In this document: piece by piece, positions 22,851 through 34,729 of the stretch
How the letters are laid out: each line of letters opens with the position of its first letter
Position numbering within the stretch: position 1 is the stretch's first letter
NCBI RefSeq assembly: GCF_027580225.2
Contig: NC_073358.2
Location: 43,314,501-43,378,500, forward strand
DNA from: Misgurnus anguillicaudatus
Lineage: Eukaryota > Chordata > Actinopteri > Cypriniformes > Cobitidae
Length of the DNA: 64,000 nt
Reading direction: 5' to 3'
Program-made: the position numbers and the translations under genes
Notes under the pieces: model-generated
Told to the model about the DNA's origin: nothing
The model's database searches: none
Seen by the model: only the letters and a program-made list of their open reading frames with translations

Positions 22851-23640
22851 GAAGGGCGAGCGATAAAGACCTGGCATGACAGACTGGCCCCAGTGGCATT
22901 TGAAACTGTCACAGCCAGCCAATGAGAATGCTCCAAAATAGAAGGTTGCCACGGGGACCATGAAGGTTGCCAAGGCGCCTCTCATTGCGCCTGTCCTGCT
23001 CCCGTCACTCAAATACAAAACCAGACAGGGGTTTGAGTAGTAGAGACTCTTTTACGCCAGGCTGTTCCTGTCAGCACAACGCGTCGCCCTCAGATATAAA
23101 TCCATACATATCAAAGTGAGTGCATAAACACAATGAAAGCAGTACAAACACCGTCCCATCAGCTGCGTTATGGGACCCACGAATAACACTGATATTATTC
23201 CGCTATCGACTCGCGTAAACAAACTCAGATGCTTAGTGTGTGCTTGTGTGATTTACCGTAGTGCGTTTGATTGCTTTCCACTGCTGTGTTTGTGTGCTTA
23301 AAGCTGAATTACGGCAAGCTGATAACGCACATGGTCTGTCGCACACGCTGCCAACGATACGGCTGTTTGTTTCGGCGCTGAGGTTGCCTCGCCCTTTACG
23401 GCACAATCTGCGAACTCATCTCTAGCCGACGCACGGCCAGACGAACCCCGCTAATCCACCTGTGTAATCCACCGTGTGTGTTTGTACGTGTGCGAGCGTT
23501 TAGTCTCAGGATAGGGAATTGATTTAGACGGGTAAACTCCCCGATCGGAGTCCCCAGTTAATTAAATGCCAATTGGATTGGCCTGTAGACCCAAATGCTT
23601 CCTGTGCCGTGTCCACTCGCATGATTGTGACCTTTCTCGC
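22847..23640. promoter_or_regulatory. Repeat-free, GC-richer block; candidate regulatory sequence
   Basis: No transposon ends are visible. The block has above-average GC, many CpGs and several paired words, such as CAGTTAATTAAATGCC followed by AATTGGATTGG, which resemble homeodomain sites, and GGTTGCC repeated in opposite contexts near 22945 and 22966. No supported coding frame: the frame at 22713-23018 on the minus strand reads through (GA)n. Its function is inferred only from composition. Confidence 0.3.
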
Positions 23641-23904
23641 TGTTGTGCTCATCTACAGATCCACAGTCCTTTCCCATTGTGTCTGGGAAGGGCTTTGAAA
23701 CTGGAACATCAATTGGCATGATCTCCTTTTTTATGCTCGTGTGTGTTTTGTGATGAATGATTGAACGATGCTGCGACAATTGATTGCTGTTCTTTAATAA
23801 TGCAGATTTGCATTGACACTAATTACAATGATAATAGGACTCTGGTAGAATGTGCCATGTGACTTTTATATTAGAAACCATGTGATCACCGACCTGAGAT
23901 TCAT

Positions 23905-24065
23905 TACATTAACATTTATTCATTTGGCAGACGCCCTCTTGGGCAACCTGGTGCCTTGCTCATGGGTACAATGGTGGTACTGTAGCTTATAAATCGCCCC
24001 TTTTGAGATTCAAACGTATCCCCTTTAGTTACCATCTGAGGTCTTTATCCATAGGCCACAGCACC
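23905..24065 (-). mobile_element. SINE-like fragment with CATTTGGCAGACGC tail
   Basis: TTTATTCATTTGGCAGACGC at the left is the complement of the SINE-like tail seen at 800-830. GCCACAGCACCACTA lies at the right, near the expected head. The internal part is diverged. Likely an old retroposed copy on the minus strand. Confidence 0.5.
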
Positions 24066-24497
24066 ACTAAAATGATATGAATATTTAGAATCTGATTATG
24101 TTTATTACATACAGTATGTTATGTCATCTGCTCATGCTGTTATGTATGCATACAGACGTGCTAAAAAAACAAAAGCTGTTTTAGCTGTGTTACACAATAG
24201 TAAAGATGTTACATAAGAGGTGAAGAGCAGCTGTTTTGGGACTATGGAAGCAGGCTATTTTACCCAGATGTTCCTGTTCAGGAGTGAAGACCTCATGTAG
24301 ACACGTAATTGTTTTTTTTATTCTGAAAGCGTAAGTCATGAGGGATAATGGGGCTAGTTGTCATACTTTTAACTACAGTGAATGGGTGGTTTATATCTCA
24401 CAGTCGTATCTAAAAACAATATTATTCCAAGTTTAAAGATTTCAGGTTCAAATATCCTTCCCAGCAAGCAGTTTTGCATTTAAATGACGTCTAATAG

Positions 24498-25526
24498 TAG
24501 TGTTGTAGTTCTCGAGATTGGTCTCGAGACCACTTTTTAAATGTCTTGGTCTTGTCTTGGAATCGACCGCATTGTTACTCGGTCTCGTCTCTGTCTCAGA
24601 CAAAGAGGACTCTGAATTTTATTTCAAGACCGGTCAAGACCACAACTGATGGCACATCACGCATTTGTTTTTTAACATTAATTATATGCAGTTTATTCAG
24701 GTTTGGCATATAATGTTGGCATTGTTTAAAGGTGCAGTGTGTAATTTTAAGACGGATTTCTTGACAGAAATGCTAAATAATATACAAAACTATATTATCA
24801 GGGGTATATAAAGACCTTTCATAATGAACCATTATGTGTTTATTACCTTAGAATTAGACGTTTTTATCTACCTACATGGAGGGTCCCCTTACATGGAAGT
24901 CGCCATTTTGTGCCGCCATGTTTTTACAGAAGCTCTTAATGGGCAAACTTTTTTACTAAGTTGTCTCCGATGATGACACATGTTTGTCCGGTGACGGCTA
25001 CCGTAGCTTTTCTATGTGTTTCTAAAGCAAGAGGTGAGCAGTGGACTGAGCTTTTGGTTGCAATTCGCAACCTCGCCACTAGATGCCGCTAAAATTTACA
25101 CACTGCACCTTTAAGTTTCTCCTGATGACAATTTTTCAAATTTTATTACCAAAACACCTGCATTGTGTTAAGTGGATGGCAAACCACGGAAAGACAGTTC
25201 AGAATAAATGTTTAAGTTGATTTCAGCTCTTAGTGTTTGACAATTGGTCCCCACAGCGTGATAATTACCAGGTACACACACACATGCGCGCGGCGCGCAA
25301 ACGCACGCACACACAAAGACAAGAAGTGTTTAATCATATGCATATTCCACATATTATCATAAGTGTTTTAATACAGAGACTTGCACTGGTCTTGGTCTTG
25401 ACTTGGTCTCGGCCTGTCTTGGTCTTGGTCTCGACCCTTTAAAGTCTTGGTCTTGTCTCGGTCTCGGCCTGTCTTGGTCTTGGTCATGACTTGGTCTTGG
25501 TTTAGGTGGTCTTGATTACAACACTA
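24498..25526. mobile_element. hAT-like element with 8-bp TSD
   Basis: The ends TAGTGTTGTAG and its complement CTACAACACTA (right end ATTACAACACTA) are flanked by TCTAATAG on both sides (24490-24497 and 25527-25534), an exact 8-bp duplication. Sub-terminal regions are packed with GGTCTTGG/GGTCTCG words. No transposase is present. A MITE of another family (24729-25115) is inserted inside. Confidence 0.9.
24729..25115. mobile_element. MITE of the GGTGCAGTGTGTAA family, copy 3 (nested)
   Basis: The ends AAAGGTGCAGTGTGTAATTT and AAATTTACACACTGCACCTTT complement each other well. This is the best preserved terminal pair of the family, together with 34236-34621. The body words match the other copies. 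Confidence 0.88.
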
Positions 25527-25663
25527 TCTAATAGCCATCCAAACACATGCCAGACGTCTAGAAAATAACAAGTAATACATTATTAATAAATAATGAATAA
25601 ATAAAACCAAACACCTTGTAATCATTGTTGACTTTTTTAAATGATGGAATATTATATATTTTA

Positions 25664-26082
25664 AAGGGGACATACCACGAAAATCTTACTTTTTCATGTT
25701 TAAGTGCTATAATTGGGTCCCAAGTGCTTTTATCAACCTAGAAAATGTGAATAAGATCAACCCAGTAACTTAGTTTTGGTTCACAAGCATGTGAAAAAAT
25801 AGGAAATTTGGCTCCCCTTGTGATGTCAGAAGGGGTTAATACCGCCCCTTAATCTGCACTATCCAATTACACCACTGCCATTTAGTACAGAGATCAGCTC
25901 ATTTGCATGTTAAAGGACACACCCAAAAACGGCACATTTTGGCTCACAGCTATAGTGGCAATTTTAACATGCTACAATAAATGATCTATATGATATTTTG
26001 AGCTAAAACTTCACATGTGCACTAGGGGGACACCAAAGATTTAGTTGACATCTTAAAAAAGTCTTGTGAAAGTCAGCTTTAA
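25664..26082. mobile_element. MITE of the GGGGACATTTCAC family, opposite orientation
   Basis: It starts TTTAAAGGGGACATACCACG. The body is the reverse complement of the 32826-33239 element: AGCTCATTTGCATGTTAAAGG and CCGCCCCTTAATCTGCAC are the complementary versions. The right end near GACATCTTAAAAAAGTCTTG lacks the last few terminal bases. Confidence 0.75.
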
Positions 26083-26200
26083 AAGTTATTTTGGCAAAAT
26101 TGACATGTAACCAAATTCTGGCTAGAAGTGGGTAACTCATAGCCCGACTATATGTGACCCTAAAATAGAATGTATAAGTCAAAATGATAGTTTTTATGCC
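26083..26200. repeat. Dispersed segment shared in inverted orientation with 49316-49412
   Basis: GACATGTAACCAAATTCTGG and GTAACTCATAGC here correspond to the complement of text at 49316-49412. It is a repeat of unknown class. Confidence 0.55.
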
Positions 26201-27059
26201 CAAATTTTTTATATGATATTTTGTACCTTACTGTAACTATATAAAAAAAGGTATTTATCGTTAGTAATATGTGTTTTAAGTAAGATGTGTTTTTTAAGGA
26301 CTTTTTTAAGGCTATTCCTCAGATTTCAGATTTTCAAATAGTTGTATCACGGCTTAATATTGTCAAATCCTAACCAACCATACATCAATAGAACGCTTAT
26401 TTATTTTATATCACCTTCCAGATGATGTATAAATCAAAAAATGAACACATGGGACCCTATCTTGCACCCAGCGCAATTGACTTTGTCAATGACGCATGTA
26501 TCATTCGTATTTTGCACCGCCTCACAGCGGGTTTTTCCCTCCACAGACGCACGTCGGCAAACTAGGGAATGAACTTGCGTTCCCTGGGCGGTTCAGCGCA
26601 AAAAAGGAGGCGTGTTCTGGCGCAAACCATCCCTGATGCTATTTTGCAGTTTCAAAAAAACAATTGCGCCACTGACCAAAAAAAACTATTCTAAAGTCAG
26701 TGACGCGTTGCGCGTTGTTCATTATTTTAAGGGCGCATGATTGACCATAATGTATAGCGTGCACAACGCGCACACACTTTGCTTATCTAATCTACACAGA
26801 TGCAACAGTTATTTTTGCAAATCATAAATTGTTACTATAAAAAATATTAACACATGAGATAAGGGAAATCATTGTGGTGAGCATTGTGGTGATAGTTTTT
26901 ATTTATTGTGTGGCTGCATTAAAAAATCCTCATGCAAATAACGATTAGAATATTTTCATACGTTTGTTGTGTGGCTGTATAACGTTTATTTTATGTAAAT
27001 AATAATTAAAATGTTTTTATAAGAAACCTTAATGTACATGAACTTGATTTGTAAGTGTA

Positions 27060-28890
27060 CTTTGGGGTTGGACCTTGCTTGCTTTTCTTGGGTCCGATTT
27101 CAAAGCCCCCAAACCCTTTCAGCGGTGAGGGTGGACGCAGCGATGTCCTCTGCTGGCGTCAGGTCATGTGTAGGCAGATCCACCTCCCGTTACACGGCAT
27201 GCCCGATTTATGCTGGCAAGCTTGGGATTCCCCCGTCTGCTGACATCATTGTAGCGCTTGGCGCAACGATGGGGATGCCAGCTGATGAGACAATTGTGGC
27301 TATTTCCTCTCACGCCTGTTTAACCTACGCTGATTTGGGCGGGTTTCTCCCATCCCCATACAAAATACTTCTCTGTCTTTGACTGCTCTTACAAGAACGT
27401 GGGTCTCCTCTAGGGATGTCCCGATCAGGTTTTTTTGCCCTCGAGTCCGAGTCATTTGATTTTGAGTATCTGCCGATACCGAGTCCCGATCCAATACTTC
27501 TATAATACATAAAAAAAGAATAAAGAAGAGCGAAAAAAACAGAACCAGGATGTTCCTTATGTCATGCCGCACGCATTGCTGTTTCTGTGTGGAGTCAAAA
27601 GAGTCTAACTCTGTGCCAGCGCATAACTACAGATGTGTTAAAAAATAATGAGAATATATATAGTATATGTACAGGGGTTAAATTGGAATTTGTTTTGTGG
27701 GGATGCTCTGTTGGGAGGGAGGGTTCGAGGGGTAAAATGTTTAATGCTGATGACAGCAAAGCCACTGGTGTGTTTCAATGACATTTTGGACCTCTGATAG
27801 GATTTTATAAGTTTCAGTTTTAAAGCTGTGCCACATGTTGACCCAAACTTTAAAACCTGAACTTTAAATTATGCAAATCAATGAGTCTGACACCCTATAT
27901 GCATTTGTTGCACATGTCATTATGCACAATTGATCAAACTTTGAAGGAAGTTATAAGAATCAACCTCCTTGACTAATTCTAGGCATAAGATAGGCTACCC
28001 AGACTCAATTAACAAGAGAAACAACATACTGATTCAGCAATATATCTTATAAATTAGCCATAGAGATTCCCTAAGCTGGTCAGCAGTTATAAATACATAT
28101 AGTTAGGTCGTATTTAATCTGTATAATCAAAATACATTATTTTATTAAACTATACAATCAGTTGTATCCAGTTATCTAGTTAACATATTGTATTGAGATG
28201 AGTGACATGGCTAGACATACTTTAATACTTTGTTTCTAGACTTCTATTAAGTTTTCTCGACGTGGGCACCATTCTTACCTCTCTCTCTATCTCTCATCTC
28301 TACAGTATCCTGCGCGAATGCGCGTTCTTGAGGTTCTGAGTGAGACGCGGAGCTGCGTCTGAGCACATGGTGACAAAAACGTCGTTTAAATGAGCGGTAA
28401 AAACCCGGTTTTGTCGTAGGTTCCTTGCACACACGAGTGTGAAGCCTATGGATGAATTTGAAAGCACGTCAATAGGCTTGTTCGACTTCTTGCGGCGCCG
28501 CAACAATCGACAGCCGGGTGACGTCAAACTACCGCGAGAGTGATCCGCGAAATCATACGGAGGAGTTTGCTTTTAAATCGCTCTCGCGGAACTTAGACGT
28601 CATCCGGCTGCCAGTTGTTGCGGCGCTGCATGAAGTCGAACAAGCCTATTCTCTTCTCATCAGTTCACACGCACCAGCGCAGCGCGTACACTGGCGCGGA
28701 GCAGAGCGAGACCCTAATGGATTCTAAACCCTGCATATGTATCCGAGTCCTGATCGGGAGGTAACGTCCGATTCCGATCGAGTCTGAAACCACGTGATCG
28801 GGGCCGATTTCCGATCACGTGATCGGATCGGGACATCCCTAGTCTCCTCGGCTGTGAACCGCTCCTGGCGTGCGCCTGGTAAATCTGTCA
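27060..28890 (-). pseudogene. Harbinger Myb-like protein fragment, split and decayed
   Basis: On the minus strand, sequence at 28890-28842 encodes RQERFTAEET. After the hAT insertion the frame continues at 27410 with HVLVRAVKDRE, the first helix of a Myb/SANT-like domain as found in the DNA-binding partner protein of Harbinger transposons. Farther on, a +1 frame gives YGDGRNPP, an EEIATIVSSAG segment and GIPI. At least one frameshift and two stops (in the positions expected for Trp or Val/Lys) are present. So this is a dead copy that also carries the insertion. Confidence 0.6.
27411..28841. mobile_element. hAT-type element (1431 bp) inside the Harbinger element, 8-bp TSD
   Basis: TAGGGATGTCCCGATC at 27411 is the exact complement of the right end at 28826-28841. 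GTCTCCTC is duplicated on both sides (27403-27410 and 28842-28849). It contains no transposase-like frame and is non-autonomous. An internal CpG-rich stretch occurs at 28310-28720, and inverted words such as GCGGCGC recur there. Confidence 0.93.
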
Positions 28891-29153
28891 TAATAATAGC
28901 AACCCGCCATGGAACTTGCGCCCTTGCGTTTAAAGGGAATGTTGGATAGTGTTCTGGTTGGTTTATTTGACGTTACGCCCAAACCACACCTATGAATAAT
29001 GAACCTACTTCAGACCAACCCCTTATTGATTTGCACCTGGCACAAGAGTTATTTCTCCCGCCTGGAAAATAGCAACAGCGCCCAAGATCCGCCCCCAAAG
29101 TCACTTGCGCTTTGCGCATCGCACTTGCGTTTCAGATCGTTAAAATAGGGCCC

Positions 29154-29820
29154 TTAGGGTTGGTTTTGTGGTCCAGGGTTACATTTCGGGTTTATAGTTG
29201 ATCTTGATGGTAAAAAGGTGGCTATTGCTTGCTGCGTGTGGGCTTTTTAGCACAATTTATCGGGTAAACATTCTAAAGATACAAAACATAAAAAAACAGA
29301 AGATAAAAAATTATTCTTAGGACAAAATACATTATTAATAAAAAATAAAATGTGCTTTAATTTTATAATTGCACCTTGACTGATTGTATTCCAGTTTTTA
29401 GCATTCAGAAGAAAGACATTTCTGTGTTCTTTTCTTTCTTTATTTCATGGATACAGCAATGCTATTAATTATACAGTGAAAAGAGCAGAGTTGTATGTAT
29501 ACACTTAATGAATCTCTCTGTCTCTGGCCACTAAAGGTCGTGTTCTTTTACCTCAGTAACCTATTTATATCACCTGGTTGTTTCTCGCAAATATGAGGCA
29601 GCATGGCACCATAAATCTGCTTTACGAACTGAGGGTATGTTGGTCTGAGAAAAAAAAGATATACATGTTTAATACATTCACACACTATTTGTGTGATGTG
29701 ATTTAAGATGCTAGGATTTGGCTCTTTCATGCGCCCCTGCCGTTATGCTGTAACTACAATATTATGGGGGCAAAAAGCATCTCCAGGGAGAATTGTATTA
29801 TATTTTATGATATTGTTGTG
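29154..29820. other. No feature recognised
   Basis: AT-rich sequence. An open frame at 29548-29730 on the minus strand has no splice or domain support. Confidence 0.45.
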
Positions 29821-29827
29821 GGTTTTG

Positions 29828-30285
29828 AGCAGTGGCGACTGGTGACTGCTCTTCCGAGGGGCGAATATTAAAAATATGTGTTCGGAGTGTCATGTGTGTT
29901 GCTTGTGTTTTCAAAATATGTGTTTGTTGCGTCATGTGCAGTCACGCGTCTTGTCAAAATAAGTGCCTGCTGCACACGCGTCAAAACCGTTTATGATAAA
30001 AAAAGACACTCACGTTCACAAAATACACGCAAAAGAGACTCACTTAATAGTAAACTATGATTATGCATGAGATTATGCGAGTATCTGGCAAACACGATCT
30101 CTTTTATCATAAACCCTTTAGACGCATGTGCAGTAGACACTTATTTTGACATGACATGTGATGCACATAGGTTCACTTGACGTGCAGAACACATATTTTG
30201 AAATTAAATACATGTAAATACATGTTGTAATGAGCTTTGCATCATGCGCCCTCGAAAAAGAAGTCACCCTCTGCCTCCTGGTGAG
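29828..30285. mobile_element. Possible terminal-repeat element with GGCGACTGGTGACTG start
   Basis: GCAGTGGCGACTGGTGACTG on the left and CCTCGAAAAAGAAGTCACCC on the right share a partial complement (GGTGACT against AGTCACC), and a second inverted pair occurs inside (AAACCGTTTATGATAAAAAA with TTTATCATAAACCC). The class is uncertain. Confidence 0.5.
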
Positions 30286-30290
30286 GAAAG

Positions 30291-31280
30291 TAGCTCTTTA
30301 AAATAACTGAGGTGTGATATTCAATTGCCTAGTGCTGTGGGACTCGGGCACCCACCGAAATGGCCGAGCATCTATGTAAAAATGCCAGATGTGCTCAATT
30401 AACTTCAGGAGCCTCTCTGATTGGTGGATCTTTCGAGTTGTAATATCTACAAAGCTTTGATGAATAAGCCAAATATGGGACGCTTTACATTTGCGTCTAA
30501 AACCGTGCAGGAAACCCGACCACACCACTTTCCTCCTGCTTCAGCGCTCGGTCCTGTAGCGTCTGCCGTTGCATGACGTTGTGCCTAGCACCCACAGGGG
30601 AAAAAGAAATTGGAAATATGTTGAATTTAATTTTCTCCCATATATCACAGCTCAGGATAGTAGCCAGTGAAGGGGTTGACACTGTGCATTATCCTGTGGT
30701 GCAATCAGTTTTGTCATGATGACATTTTAATGTGTCTGTAAATCGATTACTATGCCATTTATGGCTCAGGTGATTGGCCCAAAAAGTTGTTTGTGTCCAA
30801 TAACATTGGTGGTAGAAGCAGGTCACTTATGTTTGAGTGGTCATGCACTAGCCCATCGACTGCTATTGAGATGAAAGAAAATGCTAACAGTCAGCTTTCA
30901 TCAGCTCTTTAGTGTGACATCATCTTGTGCCTGAAGAGATTTTCTATTTTATATCTATTTTATCTACAGTATACACTCATCTAAATACATATTGTTTTAA
31001 CAGGGCAGAATTAAAAGTAACATCAGTGAATAAAAACAACTCTTAACAATCATCATAAATCATGAACCAGAAGTTAATGCATAAACCTCAGAATGAAGTG
31101 AGAGAGATCCACAAAAGAGAGATACTTTATAAGTTAGGGAATTTCACCTCTGGTGTTTATAATGTAAATGAGAGGCAGTAATAGTGATGTGTGTTAATAA
31201 AGTCTGTAGTGTCTTACAGTATGAAGGTGACAAATACCTGCGTCAGCAGTCAGATAGACAAGGATGTGTTTACATAGAAC
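30291..31280. other. No feature recognised
   Basis: Unique-looking sequence. Minus-strand frames at 30298-30682 lack support. Nothing else is evident. Confidence 0.4.
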
Positions 31281-31288
31281 ACAGACAC

Positions 31289-32256
31289 TAGGGGTGTGCA
31301 GCGGAGTCAGTATTTGTATCTGTATTTGTATCTGTAACAGTCCGAAACACAACGCAGAGACACGCAAGTGCGCTCTATATACACGCAATAGTTCAAAAAC
31401 ATCTGTTTTGACAAGAATTTACAAAAGCATAATAAGCATTACAACAAACTTGCTGAGCTCATTATTAGCTATGTCCATACAGCGTTTGCGCCAACATATC
31501 GAATTGTTTAATAAAAAAACTCTCTCATTAATCTTCACCTAAAAAAAATAAATAATCAGATATTCGTTTACAATTTTAAATAACAGTATTCTCTATTAGA
31601 TAAAAATCAGTTTTGACTTAGTTCAAAACAAGCAACATGATTTTAAACAATAAGGGCATTAGAGATATTTAATCCAATGTTTCAGTTGTTATTTGCTTAC
31701 TTAATTTTAATTGCAATTTATGTCATAGTAATCTTCAGTTTAAATTTAGCTTTTAAAATGTTACATTTTCATATTTTTATCTATTTACTTATTTATTTTA
31801 TATTCACCTAGATTGACCATAAAGCTTGCTTCGACTAGAAGTAATTAAAAGATCATCTACCGGAGTCACACGGAGATATTCATGAATATTTTATTATCAG
31901 AGTGCAGCATTTTATCAAGTTTTTTTTTGGTCTTGTGTAATTAAATAAAACGAAAAAAACCTAAAAGGGTATTTTTTACATCTGGGTTTAAAGAAGTTTG
32001 ATATTAGCAGCGTTTTTAAGATTTTAAACTAATTCCAAAACAGCTCACGTCTCTAAATAAGGGACGCTCAGAAAATGTCACTCATGTCATTTTATAGATT
32101 GCACTCATTCACGGGGTTTATAATTTAGAACTGTTTCAGTAAACACGTGATTATGTTTGGCCGAATATTTTCTGTTATTCGGATGAATTCGTTATTCGTT
32201 TGAAGCCATTATCCGTGCCCTTCCGAATAACATATTCGGCTTCGGGCACATCCCTA
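31289..32256. mobile_element. hAT-type element with 8-bp TSD
   Basis: TAGGGGTGTGC at the left and the complement of GGCACATCCCTA at the right are TIRs. ACAGACAC is duplicated exactly at 31281-31288 and 32257-32264. TATTCG-rich sub-terminal words (ATTCGGCTTCGGGC) mark the right end, and the same word group recurs at 41470-41532. There is no transposase. Confidence 0.92.
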
Positions 32257-32264
32257 ACAGACAC

Positions 32265-32739
32265 ACTTATTATTTAAATATGCACTGCTTGGTCTACTTA
32301 CTAATCTGTCATAGAAATTATTTTGTATTGAAAGCAATACTAGATTAGTGGTAGGCTAAACTTATTTACTGTATATACTTAAAACTTATGTAACTACAGT
32401 AGAAAGACCCTGTCTGTAAAGTCCAGGTTAAAGTCTTATAATCTAATTTTGAGATTAGGACCAGCAAAGTTTTATTTTTTACAGTATGAATAGATTTCAC
32501 ATTGATTTCAGTCTATGACTGAATATAAAAGATATCAAGGTTATATTTATACAGAATGTTTTTTTTTTTTAGATTATTTACAATGATTTTAACATTAAAA
32601 CAGTAAATCATAAAAATTACTTCAGCTGAATTTTCACAGACTGGTTCACATATGGGTCACTACAAATATTTTTCATATATGTGCCATTTGTTGTAATTTT
32701 GTTGGCATTTTTGCCATCAGAATGCACTGTAAACAATAA
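32265..32739. other. No feature recognised
   Basis: AT-rich, with a poly-T run at 32561-32570. No exon or element end. Confidence 0.4.
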
Positions 32740-33290
32740 TACACTGGATTAACTTAAAAATATAGTGCATAATTTTTGCATCAAATTGCATATATTTCTT
32801 AAAATTTCATGTAAAACTTACTTAAAGGGGACATTTCACAAGACCTTTTTAAGATGTCAAAAAAATCTTTGCTTTCCCCAGAGTACATATGTGAAGTTTT
32901 GGCTCAAAATACCATATAGTTAATTTATTATAACATTTTAAAATTGCAACTTTGTGTGAGCAAAAATGTGCCATTTTGGGTGTGTCCTTTAAAATGCAAA
33001 TGAGCTGATATCTGCAATAAATGGCAGTGCTGTGATTGGATATTGCAGATTAAGGGGTGGTATTATCTCCTTCTGACATCAATGACCTATTATTTCACAT
33101 GCTTGCAGAGAATGGTTTTACCAAAACTAAGTTACTGGTTTGTTCTTTTTCACATTTTCTAGGTTGATAGAAGCACTAGGGACACAATTATAGCACTTAA
33201 ACATGGAAAAAGTCAGATTTTCATGATATGTCCTTTAAAAAAATGGATGCAAAAATGATGCACTATATTTTTAAGTAAATCCAGCCTTTA
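32740..33290. mobile_element. MITE with CTGGATTAACTTAAAAATAT ends, split by another MITE
   Basis: CTTAAAAATATAGTGCATAA on the left complements GATGCACTATATTTTTAAGT on the right. The inner 32826-33239 segment is a separate element, and a copy of the outer text runs on either side of it. Confidence 0.8.
32826..33239. mobile_element. MITE of the GGGGACATTTCAC family (nested, full length)
   Basis: It starts AAAGGGGACATTTCAC and ends ATGATATGTCCTTTA, a terminal inverted repeat. The body words (AATGCAAATGAGCT and TGGCAGTGCTGTGATTGG) match the copies at 54184 and 25664. Confidence 0.85.
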
Positions 33291-33795
33291 TTTTTTAAGT
33301 GTTTTTTTTTTTTTTTTTTGAGAATACTACTGTTTTATTTATTTATATCTGATAAAGAACTCCAAGAAGTTCTGCTATATTGTGCCTTTTTTCATTGAAT
33401 TTTACTAGATTGCAACACAACTGTATTGCATCTTACATATAAGAGAGATGCAAATGTAAGCACACATGCTTGATAGTGACATCACCCTGCAGAGTTTAAT
33501 AGCAGTCCTTAGGGGACACCAGGAAAAGAGCTACCTGCACCCCCCTGTGGTTGCTTTTCTAAATTGTTGAATAAGTACTTAATATTAATGTGTGTCATTT
33601 GCAAGTTTTTTTAACGACTACTATCTGATCAATTATTAAACAGTTGCAATAGGTTACCATTAAAAGGATGGTATATTCCAAATTGAAAATGTGAGTTTGA
33701 GCATAATTTGTGTAAAGCTAATATTAAGTACATTAAGCTTGAATTAAGGTTGTGTTGTTTAGGGTGTTGAACTACTGTGTTCTTAATTTCCTTAG
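33291..33795. other. Sequence upstream of the exon; no separate feature
   Basis: A poly-T run (33301-33319) and AT-rich sequence precede the exon acceptor. The minus-strand frame through the exon is a shadow. Confidence 0.5.
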
Positions 33796-33936
33796 AGTCC
33801 AGTATGGGGAAGGCATTCATTTCATGGTGGTGAAGCCCAGTAATTTGGCAGCATGGGAAATCAAACAAGAAGTCGTTCCCGGCTCCTCCTCCCTCTCCAT
33901 GTTCTGCCAGAGAAAGGCCAGCTCCATCAATGAGAA
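33796..33936 (+). CDS. Likely internal exon, unknown membrane-protein gene
   Basis: A pyrimidine-rich acceptor (TTAATTTCCTTAG) precedes 141 bases that are open in one frame. They end directly at a consensus GTAAGT donor. The first base completes a codon and the last two bases start one, so the exon enters and leaves in matching phase. The 47 codons read as an extracellular-like beta-rich segment (GEGIHFMVVKP, later FCQRKASS) with one cysteine. The two bases left over combine with the single base at the start of the 53191-53293 exon to give Lys, then Pro. I do not recognise the family, and a chance exon is possible. The good donor, the exact phase join and the balanced composition favour a real one. 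Confidence 0.6.
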
Positions 33937-34235
33937 GTAAGTACAGATATGATAACTCCCCATCTATGGTCATGTAAAACCGAAAAATTGTTCGTTCTGA
34001 GATTCAGTGATGTTTTGTTATTTCCAGCATAATACAATTTCATGAAACTTCATATTCAAGTCATATTTTAGCAGGTTAGCATTGTGAGAATTTTTTATAC
34101 CAATTTTCCCCATGACTGTAATGTAAAAATAATTGACGTGTGTCAGTTAAATTATTATGGGCAGTTTCCTGGACAGGGTTTAGATTAATCCAGGACTAGG
34201 CCTTAGTTGAGACATACAATTGCATTGCTATATGT

Positions 34236-34621
34236 TAAAGGTGCAGTGTGTAATTTTTAGAAGGATATCTCTTGATAGAAATGCAAAATATTATACAAAA
34301 CTATATTATCAGTGGTGTATAAAGACCTTTCATAATGAACCATTATGTGTTTATTAGCTTAGAATGAGACATTTTTATCTACATACACAGAGGGTCCCCT
34401 TACATGGAAGTCGCCATTTTGTGCCGCCATGTTTCTACAGAAAGCCTTAATGGACAAACTTTTTTTATACTAAGTTGTCTCCGATGACATGTTTGTCCGG
34501 TGGCGGCTACTGTAGCTTCTCTATGTGATTAAAAGAGGTAAGCAGTGGATTGAGCCATTGGTTGCAATTCACCAGCACCTCACCATTAAATGCCGCTAAA
34601 ATTTACGCACTGCACCTTTAA
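34236..34621. mobile_element. MITE of the GGTGCAGTGTGTAA family, copy 4
   Basis: AAAGGTGCAGTGTGTAATTT pairs with the complement of ACGCACTGCACCTTTAA. The body matches 24729-25115 closely, including TTCATAATGAACCATTATGT and GTCCCCTTACATGGAAGTCG. By eye it is one of the two most similar copies in the window. The CCACTAGATGCCGC word is mutated here. Confidence 0.88.
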
Positions 34622-34729
34622 TTGTGCCGTTTTTCGTGATCCTATTTTTCAAACTTTAGTTAGTGTGTAATGGTCCTGTTAGAGCATAAATAATACCAAG
34701 TTCAATACCAAGCGATATATTTTCTTTAA

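Larger units (their letters stand above)
26451..29153. mobile_element. PIF-Harbinger-type element, interrupted by a hAT element
   Basis: The left end GGGACCCTATCTTGCACCC and the complement of the right end (GGGCCCTATTTTAACGATC) form the GGGCCCTAT-type terminus typical of fish Harbinger elements. Sub-terminal GCGCAA words recur at both ends. A 3-bp duplication cannot be seen, presumably lost. Between the ends lies a decayed Myb-like coding fragment on the minus strand, and a 1431-bp hAT insertion separates the element into two. Confidence 0.8.

Noticed and set aside
27032..27382. 116-codon plus-strand ORF in the Harbinger element
   Set aside because: The coding signal is on the minus strand (Myb-like residues). 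The plus-strand frame is its shadow.
33629..33973. 114-codon minus-strand ORF over the exon
   Set aside because: Splice consensus is on the plus strand and the minus frame runs through the intron borders.
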